Shown piece after piece: positions 1 to 7,775 of a stretch of 37,872 nt of DNA. The position numbers were made by a program, and so were the translations under genes. Position 1 is the first letter of the stretch; every line of letters begins with the position of its first letter. The notes under the pieces are model-generated. The model ran no database searches. It saw only the letters and a list, made by a program, of their open reading frames with translations, and was not told where the DNA came from. This DNA comes from Actinomycetota bacterium (GTDB lineage: Bacteria > Actinomycetota > Thermoleophilia > Gaiellales > Gaiellaceae): the NCBI GenBank assembly GCA_900299235.1, contig OMIZ01000073.1, forward strand, positions 1 through 37,872, given 5' to 3'.

Positions 1-622
1 AGACGAAGCTCGACACCCCCTTTTGCGACGAGCCGGTCCATCCGGTGAGCGCGCGCGCCTGCTCGCGCACGTCCGTCTCGGTATACGCGCCACGGTCGGC
101 GCCGAGCGTGAACAGCTCCATCAGCTCGCGCCCGTAGTTCTCGTTCGGCTTGCCCTTTGCGTTCTGGTTCCCGTTGAGCCACACGAGCATCGCCGGATCC
201 TGGGTGACACCCGTGAGGAGATCGGCGAATGAGCCGAGCGCGTTCTGACGGAAGAGCTGGTTCTGGTTGAGCATCAGTTGCTGCGACGCAACGCCCGCGT
301 TCGATGTGGCAAACCAGTCGTGCCAGATCAGCGTCATTCGCTCAATCAGCGGCGCCTTTGTACGAACCATGCGATCGAGGAACCACAGGTGATCGTGGCC
401 GAACGCGTCGGCCGGAGCGATCGGTCGACCTTTTTCGTCGACAGGCGCAGGGCCGACAAGGTCGCTTGATGCTGGCTGCACGAGCGACGCCACCGCTGCC
501 TTCAGCCCAAGCTTGGAAAGCGTCTCCGCCTCACCCTCGCGCGCGCCGAAGCCTGCTCGCCAAAGGAGCCGCTCGGCCTGAACCTTGCCGAATACCCCCG
601 AGTAGACCGGTACGGCGGTCAC
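1..622 (-). CDS. DUF1800 family protein, N-terminal part (cut by left edge)
   Basis: The reverse strand reads open from a GTG at 622 to the window edge, about 207 residues without a stop. The N-terminal stretch contains QAERLLWRAGFGA, the middle LIWHDWFATSNAG and MLNQNQLFRQNALG, and the visible end NENYGRELMELFTLG and ARALTGWTG. These are hallmarks of the DUF1800 family, whose members are usually 450-550 residues, so more than half of the protein lies outside. The family's biochemical role is not known. Its genes commonly sit beside a DUF1501 gene, which would be expected off the left edge. The GTG at 622 was chosen because a TANNNT element lies exactly six bases upstream, the leaderless geometry seen elsewhere in this window. 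An in-frame ATG at 664 would add 14 residues and has no convincing ribosome binding site. Confidence 0.88.
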   Translation of the reverse strand, partial: MTAVPVYSGVFGKVQAERLLWRAGFGAREGEAETLSKLGLKAAVASLVQPASSDLVGPAPVDEKGRPIAPADAFGHDHLWFLDRMVRTKAPLIERMTLIWHDWFATSNAGVASQQLMLNQNQLFRQNALGSFADLLTGVTQDPAMLVWLNGNQNAKGKPNENYGRELMELFTLGADRGAYTETDVREQARALTGWTGSSQKGVSSFV

Positions 623-628
623 TGGCCG

Positions 629-634
629 ATCGTA
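629..634 (-). promoter_or_regulatory. Putative -10 element for a leaderless DUF1800 mRNA
   Basis: On the minus strand TACGAT is followed by six bases and then the GTG start at 622. TANNNT six or seven bases before the start codon is the usual signature of leaderless transcripts in actinobacteria. No clear -35 box is visible. The element lies inside the alternative longer reading frame from 664, so it supports the shorter start. Confidence 0.4.
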
Positions 635-734
635 ACGGGTTTCCCGTGTCGGCACTACTCCCATTTCTAGGTAAAGGATTTCCTAAGAATCACGCGAGAG
701 AGGGTGCAGGCTCGACGATCAGCTCTACCATCGT

Positions 735-755
735 GAGGCAGGTTCGAACCGCCTC
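735..755. repeat. Inverted repeat in the 5' region of the small secreted protein gene
   Basis: GAGGC at 735-739 and GCCTC at 751-755 are complementary and enclose the perfect 10-base palindrome GGTTCGAACC (741-750). A TANNNT-like TACCAT lies at 726-731, so the repeat would fall at the transcript 5' end or act as an operator. It sits 10 bases before the AAGGAG ribosome binding site of the gene starting at 777. It resembles a tRNA T-arm only superficially: the arms do not pair in T-arm register and no acceptor or anticodon arm surrounds it. Confidence 0.4.
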
Positions 756-776
756 ATGCAATCCCAAGGAGATCCG

Positions 777-1154
777 ATGCGCCGACTGATCCAGCTCGCC
801 GTTTGCCTCATCGTCCTCGCCATTCCTGCCACGGCCACGGCGACACGTACGAGCGCACCGAACGTCGAGGAGACCGTGCTCGCAAGCGAGCTGAAGTCTC
901 AGATTCAGGCGAAGCTCGGCAAGCAGGTCTCGGGCATGGTCTTCACAACCGTCCACTGCCATCTCCCGACCATCTCCTCACTCAAAGCGACCTGCCAGGC
1001 CCACTGGAAGATCGACAAGGCGCGCGAGGTTGGCATCTACTACGTGAAGGTCACGTACAAGGCTGTGAAGGGCGGCGCCATCTCCGGCTTCACGTGGTCG
1101 ACGACCGGCGTTGCATGTGCCGACGCGAAGACCGGCAAGAAGCTCTCCTGCTGA
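777..1154 (+). CDS. Small secreted protein of unknown function
   Basis: The product has 125 residues. It begins with MRR, a hydrophobic core (LIQLAVCLIVLA) and an ATATA-type cleavage region, which together form a classic Sec signal peptide of about 22 residues. The mature part has three cysteines (in HCHLP, ATCQAHW and VACAD) plus the C-terminal cysteine, which could form two disulfides. The layout recalls the small exported DUF4333-like domain of actinobacteria, but I cannot confirm membership. The start at 777 is set by AAGGAG at 766-771, five bases upstream. An in-frame ATG at 756 lacks such a site. The gene is divergent from the DUF1800 gene and ends one base short of the convergent ABC transporter gene. 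No partner or pathway can be named. Confidence 0.75.
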   Translation: MRRLIQLAVCLIVLAIPATATATRTSAPNVEETVLASELKSQIQAKLGKQVSGMVFTTVHCHLPTISSLKATCQAHWKIDKAREVGIYYVKVTYKAVKGGAISGFTWSTTGVACADAKTGKKLSC

Positions 1155-1155
1155 G

Positions 1156-2982
1156 CTAGACCGCGCTGAGCGTGTCGGCGTCGCGGGCGACAAGCGCGGC
1201 GTACTTGCCGCCGAGAGCGACGAGCTCGTCGTGTGTTCCCAGCTCGGCGATCCGTCCTCCCTCAAGCACGACAATCTGGTCGGCTTCGCGAATCGTTGAG
1301 AGGCGGTGGGCGATCGCGATTGTCGTCCGTCCGCGAACGAGGCCGGCAAGCGCCTCCTGCACAGCCCGTTCGGTTTGCGTGTCGAGCGCCGAGGTCGCCT
1401 CGTCGAGCACGAGGATTGGTGGGTTACGCAGGATCGCGCGGGCAATCGCGATGCGCTGCTTCTCGCCACCCGAGAAGCGGTAGCCCCGCTCGCCCACCTT
1501 CGTCTCGTAGCCGTCCGGGAGCGATGAGATCAGCGCGTGAATCTGGGCCGCCTTCGCCGCCTCCTCGACCTCCTCGTCGCTCGCGTTCGGCTTTGCGAAC
1601 CGGAGATTCTCACGCACGGTTGCGTTGAAGAGGTACGTCTCCTGTGACACGACACCGATCGTGTTAGCGAGCGCGTCAAAGGTCAGTTCGCGAATGTCGA
1701 CACCGTCGACCTTGAGCGAGCCTTCGGTGACGTCGTACAGACGCGACACGAGGTAGCCGAGGGTCGTCTTGCCCGCACCCGTCTCGCCGACGATCGCCGT
1801 CGTCGTGCCGGCCGGAATCGTCAGGTCGATACCCGAGACCGCCCACACACCATCGCCGTAGCGGAACCACACATTCTCGAAGGTGACCTCACCGCGCACC
1901 GTGTCGAGACGCTTCCACCCCTCCTCGATGTCGATCGGCTCGTCGAGATACTCAAAGACGCGGTCGAAGAGCGCGAGTGAGCTCTGAACGTCGATCGAGA
2001 TGCTGAACAGACTTCCGACCGGAGCAAAGAGCCGCGTCTGCAACGTTGTGAACGCGACGAGCGTGCCGATGTCGATCGTCGCGAAACCATGAGCGTCGGC
2101 ATAGCCGCCGAACCAGTAGATCGCAGCCGGCATGATCGCGAACGCCATGCCGATCGAGGACATCATCCAGCGGCCTGCCATCCGGCTTCGCACCTCAAGT
2201 CGCGCGAGGCGCTGCGACTCGCTGTCAAAGCGCTGAGCGAGTTCGCCCGAGCGTCCCATCGTCTTGCCGAGCAAGATGCCCGACACAGACAGCGACTCCT
2301 GCACGAGCGCCGCGATGTCGGCCATCGACTGCTGGCGCACCGAGGTGATCTTTCGGCGCTGGGCACCGACGCGACGCGCCATCACAACGAAGATCGGCAA
2401 GAGGCCGAGGGCAACGAGCGAGAGCCGCCAATCAAGGAGGAACATCGCTACAACCGTGGCGATCACCGTCGTGACGGTCGAGATCACAGAGGTCGCGGTT
2501 GAGGTGAGGACGTTATCGACCCCGCCAATGTCGTTGGCGATCCGGCTCTGGACCTCACCCGTTCGCGTCCGCGTGAAAAAGGCCAGCGACAGCCGTTGGA
2601 GATGCCGGTACACCGACGTGCGCAGGTCGTGCATCACGCTCTGACCCACCTCGGTGGAGATGTAGGACTGGATCACCCCGATGGCGCTCGAGATGATCGA
2701 GATGGCGATCATCCCGCCGACGAGAGCGGAGAGCAGACCCACATGCACACTGGGCGGATGCGTCTTCGTGTCGAAGGCATCGTTCAGGATTGCGCGGAGC
2801 AGAAACGGCGAGACAACCGCGAGGGCAGACGAGAGAACGATCAGTCCGGCGACGGTGCCGAGCTTGCCCCAGTACGCCCGGAAGAGCTTGCCGACGCGGC
2901 GCAGGTTCGCACGACGCACCGCCGGATCGGCAGGACGAACAACCTCTTCGCGCGGTGAGAAGGCTCCTCGAGGACCAGGCAT
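1156..2982 (-). CDS. ABC exporter, fused membrane and ATPase domains (MsbA/LmrA-like half transporter)
   Basis: This 608-residue protein has a type IV ABC exporter membrane domain (six predicted helices, residues ~35-330) followed by a nucleotide-binding domain. The ATPase motifs are complete: Walker A GETGAGKTT near residue 397, signature FSGGEKQR near 502, Walker B ILVLDEATSALD near 520 and the switch histidine in IAHRLST near 555. Such half transporters act as dimers in the cytoplasmic membrane and export lipids, peptides or drugs. The substrate cannot be read from sequence. It is the last gene of the long minus-strand run, 37 bases after the preceding gene. A role in exporting a factor for respiratory assembly is conceivable but speculative. 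Its 3' end abuts the convergent secreted-protein gene, with no room for a terminator. Confidence 0.93.
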   Translation of the reverse strand: MPGPRGAFSPREEVVRPADPAVRRANLRRVGKLFRAYWGKLGTVAGLIVLSSALAVVSPFLLRAILNDAFDTKTHPPSVHVGLLSALVGGMIAISIISSAIGVIQSYISTEVGQSVMHDLRTSVYRHLQRLSLAFFTRTRTGEVQSRIANDIGGVDNVLTSTATSVISTVTTVIATVVAMFLLDWRLSLVALGLLPIFVVMARRVGAQRRKITSVRQQSMADIAALVQESLSVSGILLGKTMGRSGELAQRFDSESQRLARLEVRSRMAGRWMMSSIGMAFAIMPAAIYWFGGYADAHGFATIDIGTLVAFTTLQTRLFAPVGSLFSISIDVQSSLALFDRVFEYLDEPIDIEEGWKRLDTVRGEVTFENVWFRYGDGVWAVSGIDLTIPAGTTTAIVGETGAGKTTLGYLVSRLYDVTEGSLKVDGVDIRELTFDALANTIGVVSQETYLFNATVRENLRFAKPNASDEEVEEAAKAAQIHALISSLPDGYETKVGERGYRFSGGEKQRIAIARAILRNPPILVLDEATSALDTQTERAVQEALAGLVRGRTTIAIAHRLSTIREADQIVVLEGGRIAELGTHDELVALGGKYAALVARDADTLSAV

Positions 2983-3019
2983 CGGCTCTACGGTACCCCG
3001 ATACCTCGGCCTCGCGCGA

Positions 3020-3484
3020 TCACGCGCGGGGGTCTGGCGGCCCCTCCGGTGCGCGGATCAGCCCGCGCGATTCCGCAGTTCCGTGGTACCGGGCCCCGTT
3101 CGGTTCGAGGATCGCTCCGGCAGCAAGCCCGGCGGCGATCTCGTCGGCGACGTAGCGCTCCCGGCCACGCGTCGTCGTCCAAAGGTAGATCTCGCGTTTT
3201 GGCAGGTGCGTCATCGCCTCTACCCGAACGGTGTGCGAGCGCAGACCCTCGGCAACTGCGAACGGGACGGCGACAAACGGCCAGAGCACGCGATTGAGCA
3301 CAACGCGTGGAAGTCCGAAAAGCGGCGCGAACCGTCCGTAGCGCTCACGGTGCATCCGCGCGGGGCGCCGCCACTGTGGTGGTGGCATTCGCGAGACGTA
3401 GATCTCCCACCGCTGCCCGGATGGTCCGTCGACGACGGCGTACGGGCGGAACACGCTCACGCGGTCGACCGGGTTCGAGCCCAC
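3020..3484 (-). CDS. Conserved hypothetical protein, 154 residues
   Basis: I do not recognise a named family. The N-terminal third reads like a small beta-rich unit (FRPYAVVDGPSGQRWEIYVSR), the middle is basic with one hydrophobic patch (VVLNRVLWPFVAVPFAVAEG), and the C-terminal third (REIYLWTTTRGRERYVADEIAAGLAAG) looks like a second alpha/beta unit. There is no signal peptide. The start at 3484 overlaps the end of the MauE-like gene by 28 bases, which suggests translational coupling. A slightly later start is possible. Context places it with a thiol-redox pair, upstream of the ABC exporter. Confidence 0.6.
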   Translation of the reverse strand: MGSNPVDRVSVFRPYAVVDGPSGQRWEIYVSRMPPPQWRRPARMHRERYGRFAPLFGLPRVVLNRVLWPFVAVPFAVAEGLRSHTVRVEAMTHLPKREIYLWTTTRGRERYVADEIAAGLAAGAILEPNGARYHGTAESRGLIRAPEGPPDPRA

Positions 3485-3951
3485 CAGTCAGGCAGCCCGA
3501 AAAGTCGCGCGTCGAGCGACCAGAGACGCGCCGGGGCAACGATCAGCACCACGCCCGGTATGCCAAGCGCGACATCGCGCAGCATCGTCCAGAGGCCAAC
3601 GTGCGACGCCTTCTGCGGCGCGAGCGAACCAAAGCACCCGCAATCGAGGCGCAGCCCGCGCGCCCACGCCTGTCCCTGAGCGATCAAGAAGATCACCATC
3701 AACACCGACGTCACGATGGCCGTCGCCGGCACGAACAGCCCCACGAGGAGGTAGAGACCGACACCGGTCTCAAGAAACGGCAGGCCGTAGGCGAACGGGG
3801 CGACGACCGCGTGCGGGAGCAGGTCGTACTTGGTGACCTGCTCCTTGAAATGCGCAAGATCAGCGAGCTTTGCGATCCCTGCTGTCAGCCAGACAGCTGC
3901 AGCGACCATGCGAATCGCAAAGCCCGCGTACGGCCTGAGCGGCTCAGGCAC
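3457..3951 (-). CDS. MauE/DoxX-like membrane protein, probable thiol-redox partner
   Basis: The protein has 164 residues with four predicted membrane helices: residues ~10-28, the segments around FAYGLPFLETGVGLYLLVGLFV and AIVTSVLMVIFLIAQGQAWARG, and one near the C-terminus. The motif RLDCGCFG after the third helix is the paired-cysteine signature of the MauE/DoxX-related family, which is thought to pass reducing equivalents across the membrane to periplasmic thioredoxin-like proteins. It overlaps the end of the TlpA-like gene just upstream by 8 bases. The pair therefore plausibly forms a membrane electron donor plus extracytoplasmic thioredoxin serving Sco or the CuA cysteines. That client is inference. 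Confidence 0.82.
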   Translation of the reverse strand: MPEPLRPYAGFAIRMVAAAVWLTAGIAKLADLAHFKEQVTKYDLLPHAVVAPFAYGLPFLETGVGLYLLVGLFVPATAIVTSVLMVIFLIAQGQAWARGLRLDCGCFGSLAPQKASHVGLWTMLRDVALGIPGVVLIVAPARLWSLDARLFGLPDWWARTRSTA

Positions 3952-4732
3952 CGGCCGCCTTCAGGAGCTCCTGCTTCAGAAGCGCGGAGGGCTGCTCGCC
4001 GTCGCCGCGCCAGGTGATCTTCCCCTTGGTGTCGACGACATAGAACGTCGGGAAGTACTCGATGCCATACGCCGTTGTCACGGGCCCGGCCGACCCTGGA
4101 CTCTGGAAGTCGCCGGGCTTCGAACTTGGATCGAGCACCGCCGGATACGTCATGCCGAAGTACACGTGGTAGGCATAGACGCTTGGCGCGGTCTCCCCAT
4201 CGGCGTTCACGGCCACGAACGCGACTTTTGATTTGGGGAGCGACTTGTAGAGGGTTTCGAGGTATGGCGCGTTCGCGTCGCAGTGAGGGCACCACGTCGT
4301 GAAGAACTCGACAAGCACGGCCTTGCCGCGGAACGAGGCGAGGCTCACCGAATCGCCAAGTGGTGTCTTCAGATCGAACGCGGGCGCGGTTGCACCAACC
4401 GGTAGCAACGTCGTGCCTGACGGCGGCTGGCCGGCCGACGCTGGCTTATCCTCGACCTGACCGACCCCTGGCTCGATGTTTGGCGCAAACCCGATCTCCT
4501 GCGCAGCCTTCACGAGCGAGGCTGGCGCACTCGCGTCGGAGGCAGAGACCGACGTCGACCTCGCAGGGGTCGTCGAACTCTGCGTCACGATGATCACCCC
4601 GACGACGACCACGAGAGCGATCGCTCCGGCGAGGGTGAGCACGAGAACCTTGCGCTTCATCTCGGCAGCGCGAGCCGTTGGGGGTGCCGGTGTGTTTCGG
4701 CGGTCGGACTTGAGGCGAGATTGCCTACCCAT
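3944..4732 (-). CDS. Membrane-anchored TlpA-like thioredoxin
   Basis: This 262-residue protein has a short basic cytoplasmic N-terminus, a single membrane helix (VLVLTLAGAIALVVVVGVIIV, residues ~28-50) and a low-complexity linker. A redoxin/AhpC-TSA thioredoxin fold starts near residue 110. The active site is WCPHC near residue 148, preceded by VEFFTT. The cis-proline region reads YFPTFYVVD, and the fold ends with a LLKQELL helix. TlpA-type proteins keep extracytoplasmic thiols reduced and help cytochrome c or CuA-site maturation. The gene lies two bases after sco and overlaps the MauE-like gene, which supports a role in reducing Sco or oxidase subunit II. The specific client cannot be proven from sequence. 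Confidence 0.88.
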   Translation of the reverse strand: MGRQSRLKSDRRNTPAPPTARAAEMKRKVLVLTLAGAIALVVVVGVIIVTQSSTTPARSTSVSASDASAPASLVKAAQEIGFAPNIEPGVGQVEDKPASAGQPPSGTTLLPVGATAPAFDLKTPLGDSVSLASFRGKAVLVEFFTTWCPHCDANAPYLETLYKSLPKSKVAFVAVNADGETAPSVYAYHVYFGMTYPAVLDPSSKPGDFQSPGSAGPVTTAYGIEYFPTFYVVDTKGKITWRGDGEQPSALLKQELLKAAGA

Positions 4733-4734
4733 GC

Positions 4735-5319
4735 TCAGGCTCCTTTCGAGAGCTCGGAGAGGTCGTGGAGCACCTGGGCAGCCGTCACGTCGGATCCGTA
4801 GACGGCTCGCTCATGGCCAGAGGCGTCGATCAACAGCTCAAAGGCTGAGTGTGTGACGGTGCCCGAGGATCCAGGTGTGACGGCTACGTGGTAGCCCTTC
4901 CAGACCGGCAGGAGTTCGGCGCGGCTGCCGATCGCGTACGTAAAGCGTGAGACGAGACGATGCACGGTGACGTACTGACGTACGGCACCCGGCGTGTCGT
5001 TCTTCGGATCGACGGAGATCCCAATCACCCTCAACCCAGCATCCTGAGCAGGTGTCTGCTTGAGCGCCTGGTTGAGGTTCTGCGCGATCAGCGGGCAGAC
5101 GTCTGGGCACTTCGTATAGAGGAAGGCGACAACGACCGGATGGCCGAGATAGGAGGCCATCGTGACGGCGTGACCGCGGTCGTCGTGCAGGTTGAAGTTC
5201 GGCGCACTCGGTGGCGGATTGAGCGCAGTGCCTTCGAACACGGGCTTCGCCTTGCTCCCGCAACCCGCAAGAAGCACGACGGTCGTGGCGAGCACGCCGA
5301 GGTACAGAGCGCGCTTCAC
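4735..5319 (-). CDS. sco: Sco1/SenC-type copper chaperone lipoprotein
   Basis: The protein has 194 residues. It starts with a lipoprotein signal peptide ending LLAGC (lipid cysteine 20). The Sco copper site is intact: C71 and C75 in KCPDVCP and H157 in THSAFELL. The surrounding YTKCPDVCP, GISVDPKNDTP and LLPVWKGYHV stretches match the thioredoxin-like Sco fold. Sco proteins deliver copper to, or reduce the cysteines of, the CuA centre of cytochrome oxidase subunit II. CoxB in this window carries that CuA site. The gene overlaps the upstream TPM-like gene by four bases and is followed after two bases by the TlpA-like gene, so the three are surely cotranscribed. The length is normal. Confidence 0.95.
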   Translation of the reverse strand: MKRALYLGVLATTVVLLAGCGSKAKPVFEGTALNPPPSAPNFNLHDDRGHAVTMASYLGHPVVVAFLYTKCPDVCPLIAQNLNQALKQTPAQDAGLRVIGISVDPKNDTPGAVRQYVTVHRLVSRFTYAIGSRAELLPVWKGYHVAVTPGSSGTVTHSAFELLIDASGHERAVYGSDVTAAQVLHDLSELSKGA

Positions 5320-5966
5320 GTGCCACCCCCAGCACGTCGTCGCCGCACCACGACCCCACCCATCACGAGTGCGGCGAGCAGTAGCGCACCACCAGCGATC
5401 ACCAATCTGTCGCGGGTCGTGTGCGAGCCGCCGGGCGAGCCGCCCGATGCCGAGAGCGTCAGGCCGTGTGCCGCAGCAACTGCCTGCACCGCGCCCGACG
5501 CAGCCTGCACGAGTGTTGCCCCGTCGGCGGACGAGGGTGGCTGGAGCTTCGCAATCGCGGCGGTATCTGCCGCTGGCACACCCTTGACCGAGTAGATCCC
5601 AAAGCCGGATGGCATGACCACGATCAGCTCGCGCTTCATGTAATAGAAGAGCTCCTGTGCGAGGAAGTGCGCGTACGTCTGCGGCTTCCCAAAGAGGCTC
5701 GGCACGGCGCCAAGGTCGTAGCGGGTTCCGATCACGGCGACCTTCAGCTGCAGGCCTTGCTTCGCAGCACTCGCGACGAGCCCCTTGAGCGCGTCGGTGT
5801 CCGCCTTGTCGATCTTGAGATCGAAGGGCAGGAAGACATCGGAGCCGAGCAGATAGTCGCTCGCCGGGTCGCCGTCTGATCGCGCGACGCCTGGTAGAGC
5901 GAGACTGCAGGCCACGACAGTGGTGAGCAGCGCCAGGGTTGTGAGCAGATGTCTAGCCAAGTGCAC
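5316..5966 (-). CDS. Secreted, C-terminally anchored protein with TPM-like domain
   Basis: From the GTG at 5966 the product has 216 residues: a signal peptide (LLTTLALLTTVVACSLALPG), a soluble domain, a Ser/Gly-rich linker and a C-terminal helix (LVIAGGALLLAALVMGGVVV) followed by basic residues. The soluble part has features of the TPM/YgcG domain: an alpha-helix followed by LKVAVIGTRYDLG, then a later FYYMKRELIVVMPSGFGIY strand pair. TPM proteins include thylakoid phosphatases and PSII-assembly factors. The role here is unknown. An upstream in-frame start at 6014 is possible but would overlap the small membrane ORF by 62 bases. The position inside the copper cluster, coupled to sco, suggests a part in oxidase biogenesis. 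Confidence 0.72.
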   Translation of the reverse strand: MHLARHLLTTLALLTTVVACSLALPGVARSDGDPASDYLLGSDVFLPFDLKIDKADTDALKGLVASAAKQGLQLKVAVIGTRYDLGAVPSLFGKPQTYAHFLAQELFYYMKRELIVVMPSGFGIYSVKGVPAADTAAIAKLQPPSSADGATLVQAASGAVQAVAAAHGLTLSASGGSPGGSHTTRDRLVIAGGALLLAALVMGGVVVRRRRAGGGT

Positions 5967-6060
5967 TCCGAAGCAGCGCCACGGCGACAATAAGTGCGAT
6001 CGCCCCCGCGCCAAGCGCGACGATACCGGCCACCAGCATGGCTCCGACGCGGCCGGTCAT
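5953..6060 (-). CDS. 35-residue single-span membrane protein
   Basis: A short open frame starts with ATG at 6060, sharing TGATG with the stop of the CopC-CopD gene, and ends with TAG at 5953. The product begins MTGRVGAML and is almost entirely one hydrophobic helix (VAGIVALGAGAIALIVAVALL), ending RSALG. Start-stop coupling to the preceding gene, the overlap with the next start and the clean membrane-helix composition argue for a real small protein. It may stabilise or regulate the CopD-like channel or the oxidase. It is below the length most gene finders accept, so it is probably unannotated in relatives. Confidence 0.55.
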   Translation of the reverse strand: MTGRVGAMLVAGIVALGAGAIALIVAVALLRSALG

Positions 6061-7775
6061 CAGCCACCCGCTCTGTCGACGATGAAGGCTTCGAACGGCG
6101 TACCGCCCGCTGGTGTGATCGTGAAGTCGAGGCCCCAGTGGCCAACCATCACGAGCGCCGGCGCAGACCGTGTGTACACCCCCGGCGACGATTCGGTGAG
6201 GGCGTACTGCTGCTGCCCCATCTCCATGTCGAGCATGTCGAACGCAAGCTTGACACTTGCACCGCGCACCGGGGTGCCGTTGCGCGAGAGTGCGATCGAG
6301 AAGTCGTTCGGTACTGCGGCGCGGTTCGGGCCGACGCGTAGCGTGATCGTGTAGCCCGCCGATCTCACGGTGTTTGTCACCTGACCTGGGCCGACACGAG
6401 CAAGCGCCTTCGATTCGAGAGCGAGTGCCTTCGCAGGTGGGGCCAAGCTGGTCAACACCGCAGCTGCGAGCACCGCCCCCACCACCACGACCGCCTCTCC
6501 GCCGACGAGGCGCCGCAGCAGGTGGAGCTCTCCTCCGACGTGCTGCATCGCGAGTCGCGGACGAACCTTGAGGAGGTTGACCGCCGCTGCAACGAGCGCG
6601 AGCGCAACGAGCGCGCCCTTGACGATGATCGTCTGACCATACGAGGTCTGCCACAGCGCCCCGAGTGTTGGCAGGTGGAGGATCGATGCCCACACCCCAC
6701 TCGCAAGCAGCGCCGCAACGGAGATAAGCGCGACGGTTGAGAAGCGCGGGACGACGACGGCGAGTCCTTCCCGCCGAGAGTCGGCCGGCATCACGCGGTA
6801 GAGCACGAGGAGTCCAACGAGGCCACCAAGCCACACCGCCGCGGTCGCAAGGTGGAGCCAGTCGAGGGCTAGCGCGAGCCCACGTGGCGCCGTCTGGGCT
6901 GCATGGCCGGCAGCGCCCGGTACGAGCAGCACGGCAAAGACCGCGAGCGCAACACCCGTTGTCGCGAGCAGCTCCGCCACCGTCCGCTGCGACCGCCCAG
7001 CCCGATCGACCCACAGTGCCGCAGCTGCCGCCACGGCAAAGAGCGCAGTGCAGGCCTCGAGGTCAAGAAACGAACGCCCGAAAGCCGATGCGTGGATGAG
7101 CGGCAGCACGGCCCCGACATCGAATGCGGAACGCAGCGCAAAGCGCGCGGTCGCGATGTCGACATACAACGGCGTCGCAATCAACGCAGCTGCGGTCACG
7201 ATCCAGAACGCGACCTCGATCTGTCGCAGCGAGAGCTCCGGGATGCGGGTCACGACCGGACGCACGAGAACGAGTCGAAACGCAAGCAGACCGATTGCAA
7301 GCAGCACGGTCAGAAACACCGCGAACCGGAAGCCCACAAGCCCGGGGGTCGCGACCGATTCTGAGACCGACGGCACCGCAAATTGTGGGGCCGGGCCAGG
7401 GTTCGGCCCGACCGCGAAGGTGAACGCACCGCGGACCGGGTGGCCGTCGGCGGAGATCGCCCGCCAGTAGACGAGGTACCACCCTTCGCCTACATGCCTG
7501 ATCGGCACGACGATCGTCCGGGGGTCGGTCGCCGACCGCGCAGGCTTGCCAGCAACCTCCTGCGTGCCTTGCGCGTCGGTCACCGAGATGATCGCGAAGC
7601 GCGGCTCAACTACCTCGTTGTAGGTGAGCTGCACCGAGGTCGGAGCGACCTCGACGAGCCCACTCGCTGACGGCACAGTGCGCACGAGGTACGCGTGCGC
7701 CGATGCGGCGAGCGGGCACGCCAGAGCGACCGCACACGCGGCGACCGATGCTGCGATGCGACCACGTCGGGTCAT
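6060..7775 (-). CDS. CopC-CopD-YtkA fusion, copper uptake/resistance membrane protein
   Basis: This 571-residue protein joins three modules. Residues 1-125 are a CopC domain behind a signal peptide. The N-terminal copper histidine (H27, in SAHAYLV) and the second conserved site (H112, in SADGHPVRGAFTFAVG) are present. Residues ~150-450 are a CopD-type membrane domain with about eight helices, including the LDWLHLATAAVWLGGLVGL helix typical of CopD. The C-terminal ~110 residues (from VTNTVRSAGYTITLRVGPN to VDRAGG) form a beta-sandwich resembling YtkA-like domains, with a DMLDMEMG methionine cluster that could bind Cu(I). CopC binds periplasmic copper and CopD is thought to move it inward. The gene overlaps ycnI by four bases. 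CopC-CopD fusions are common in actinobacteria, whereas the extra C-terminal domain is less usual. Confidence 0.92.
   Translation of the reverse strand: MTRRGRIAASVAACAVALACPLAASAHAYLVRTVPSASGLVEVAPTSVQLTYNEVVEPRFAIISVTDAQGTQEVAGKPARSATDPRTIVVPIRHVGEGWYLVYWRAISADGHPVRGAFTFAVGPNPGPAPQFAVPSVSESVATPGLVGFRFAVFLTVLLAIGLLAFRLVLVRPVVTRIPELSLRQIEVAFWIVTAAALIATPLYVDIATARFALRSAFDVGAVLPLIHASAFGRSFLDLEACTALFAVAAAAALWVDRAGRSQRTVAELLATTGVALAVFAVLLVPGAAGHAAQTAPRGLALALDWLHLATAAVWLGGLVGLLVLYRVMPADSRREGLAVVVPRFSTVALISVAALLASGVWASILHLPTLGALWQTSYGQTIIVKGALVALALVAAAVNLLKVRPRLAMQHVGGELHLLRRLVGGEAVVVVGAVLAAAVLTSLAPPAKALALESKALARVGPGQVTNTVRSAGYTITLRVGPNRAAVPNDFSIALSRNGTPVRGASVKLAFDMLDMEMGQQQYALTESSPGVYTRSAPALVMVGHWGLDFTITPAGGTPFEAFIVDRAGG

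Noticed and set aside
690-776. Possible tRNA because of GGTTCGAACC
   Set aside because: The T-arm pairing is not in register, no acceptor stem, D-arm or anticodon arm surrounds it, and a ribosome binding site and gene follow at once.
2681-3679. 332-codon plus-strand open frame
   Set aside because: It is antisense to the ABC exporter start, the 154-residue gene and the MauE-like gene, with no domain visible.
6061-7014. Long minus-strand frame upstream of and in frame with the 35-residue membrane protein
   Set aside because: The upstream part is an out-of-frame shadow of the CopC-CopD-YtkA gene, low in hydrophobic pattern and rich in Arg/Cys. Only the last 35 codons, coupled by TGATG, look real.
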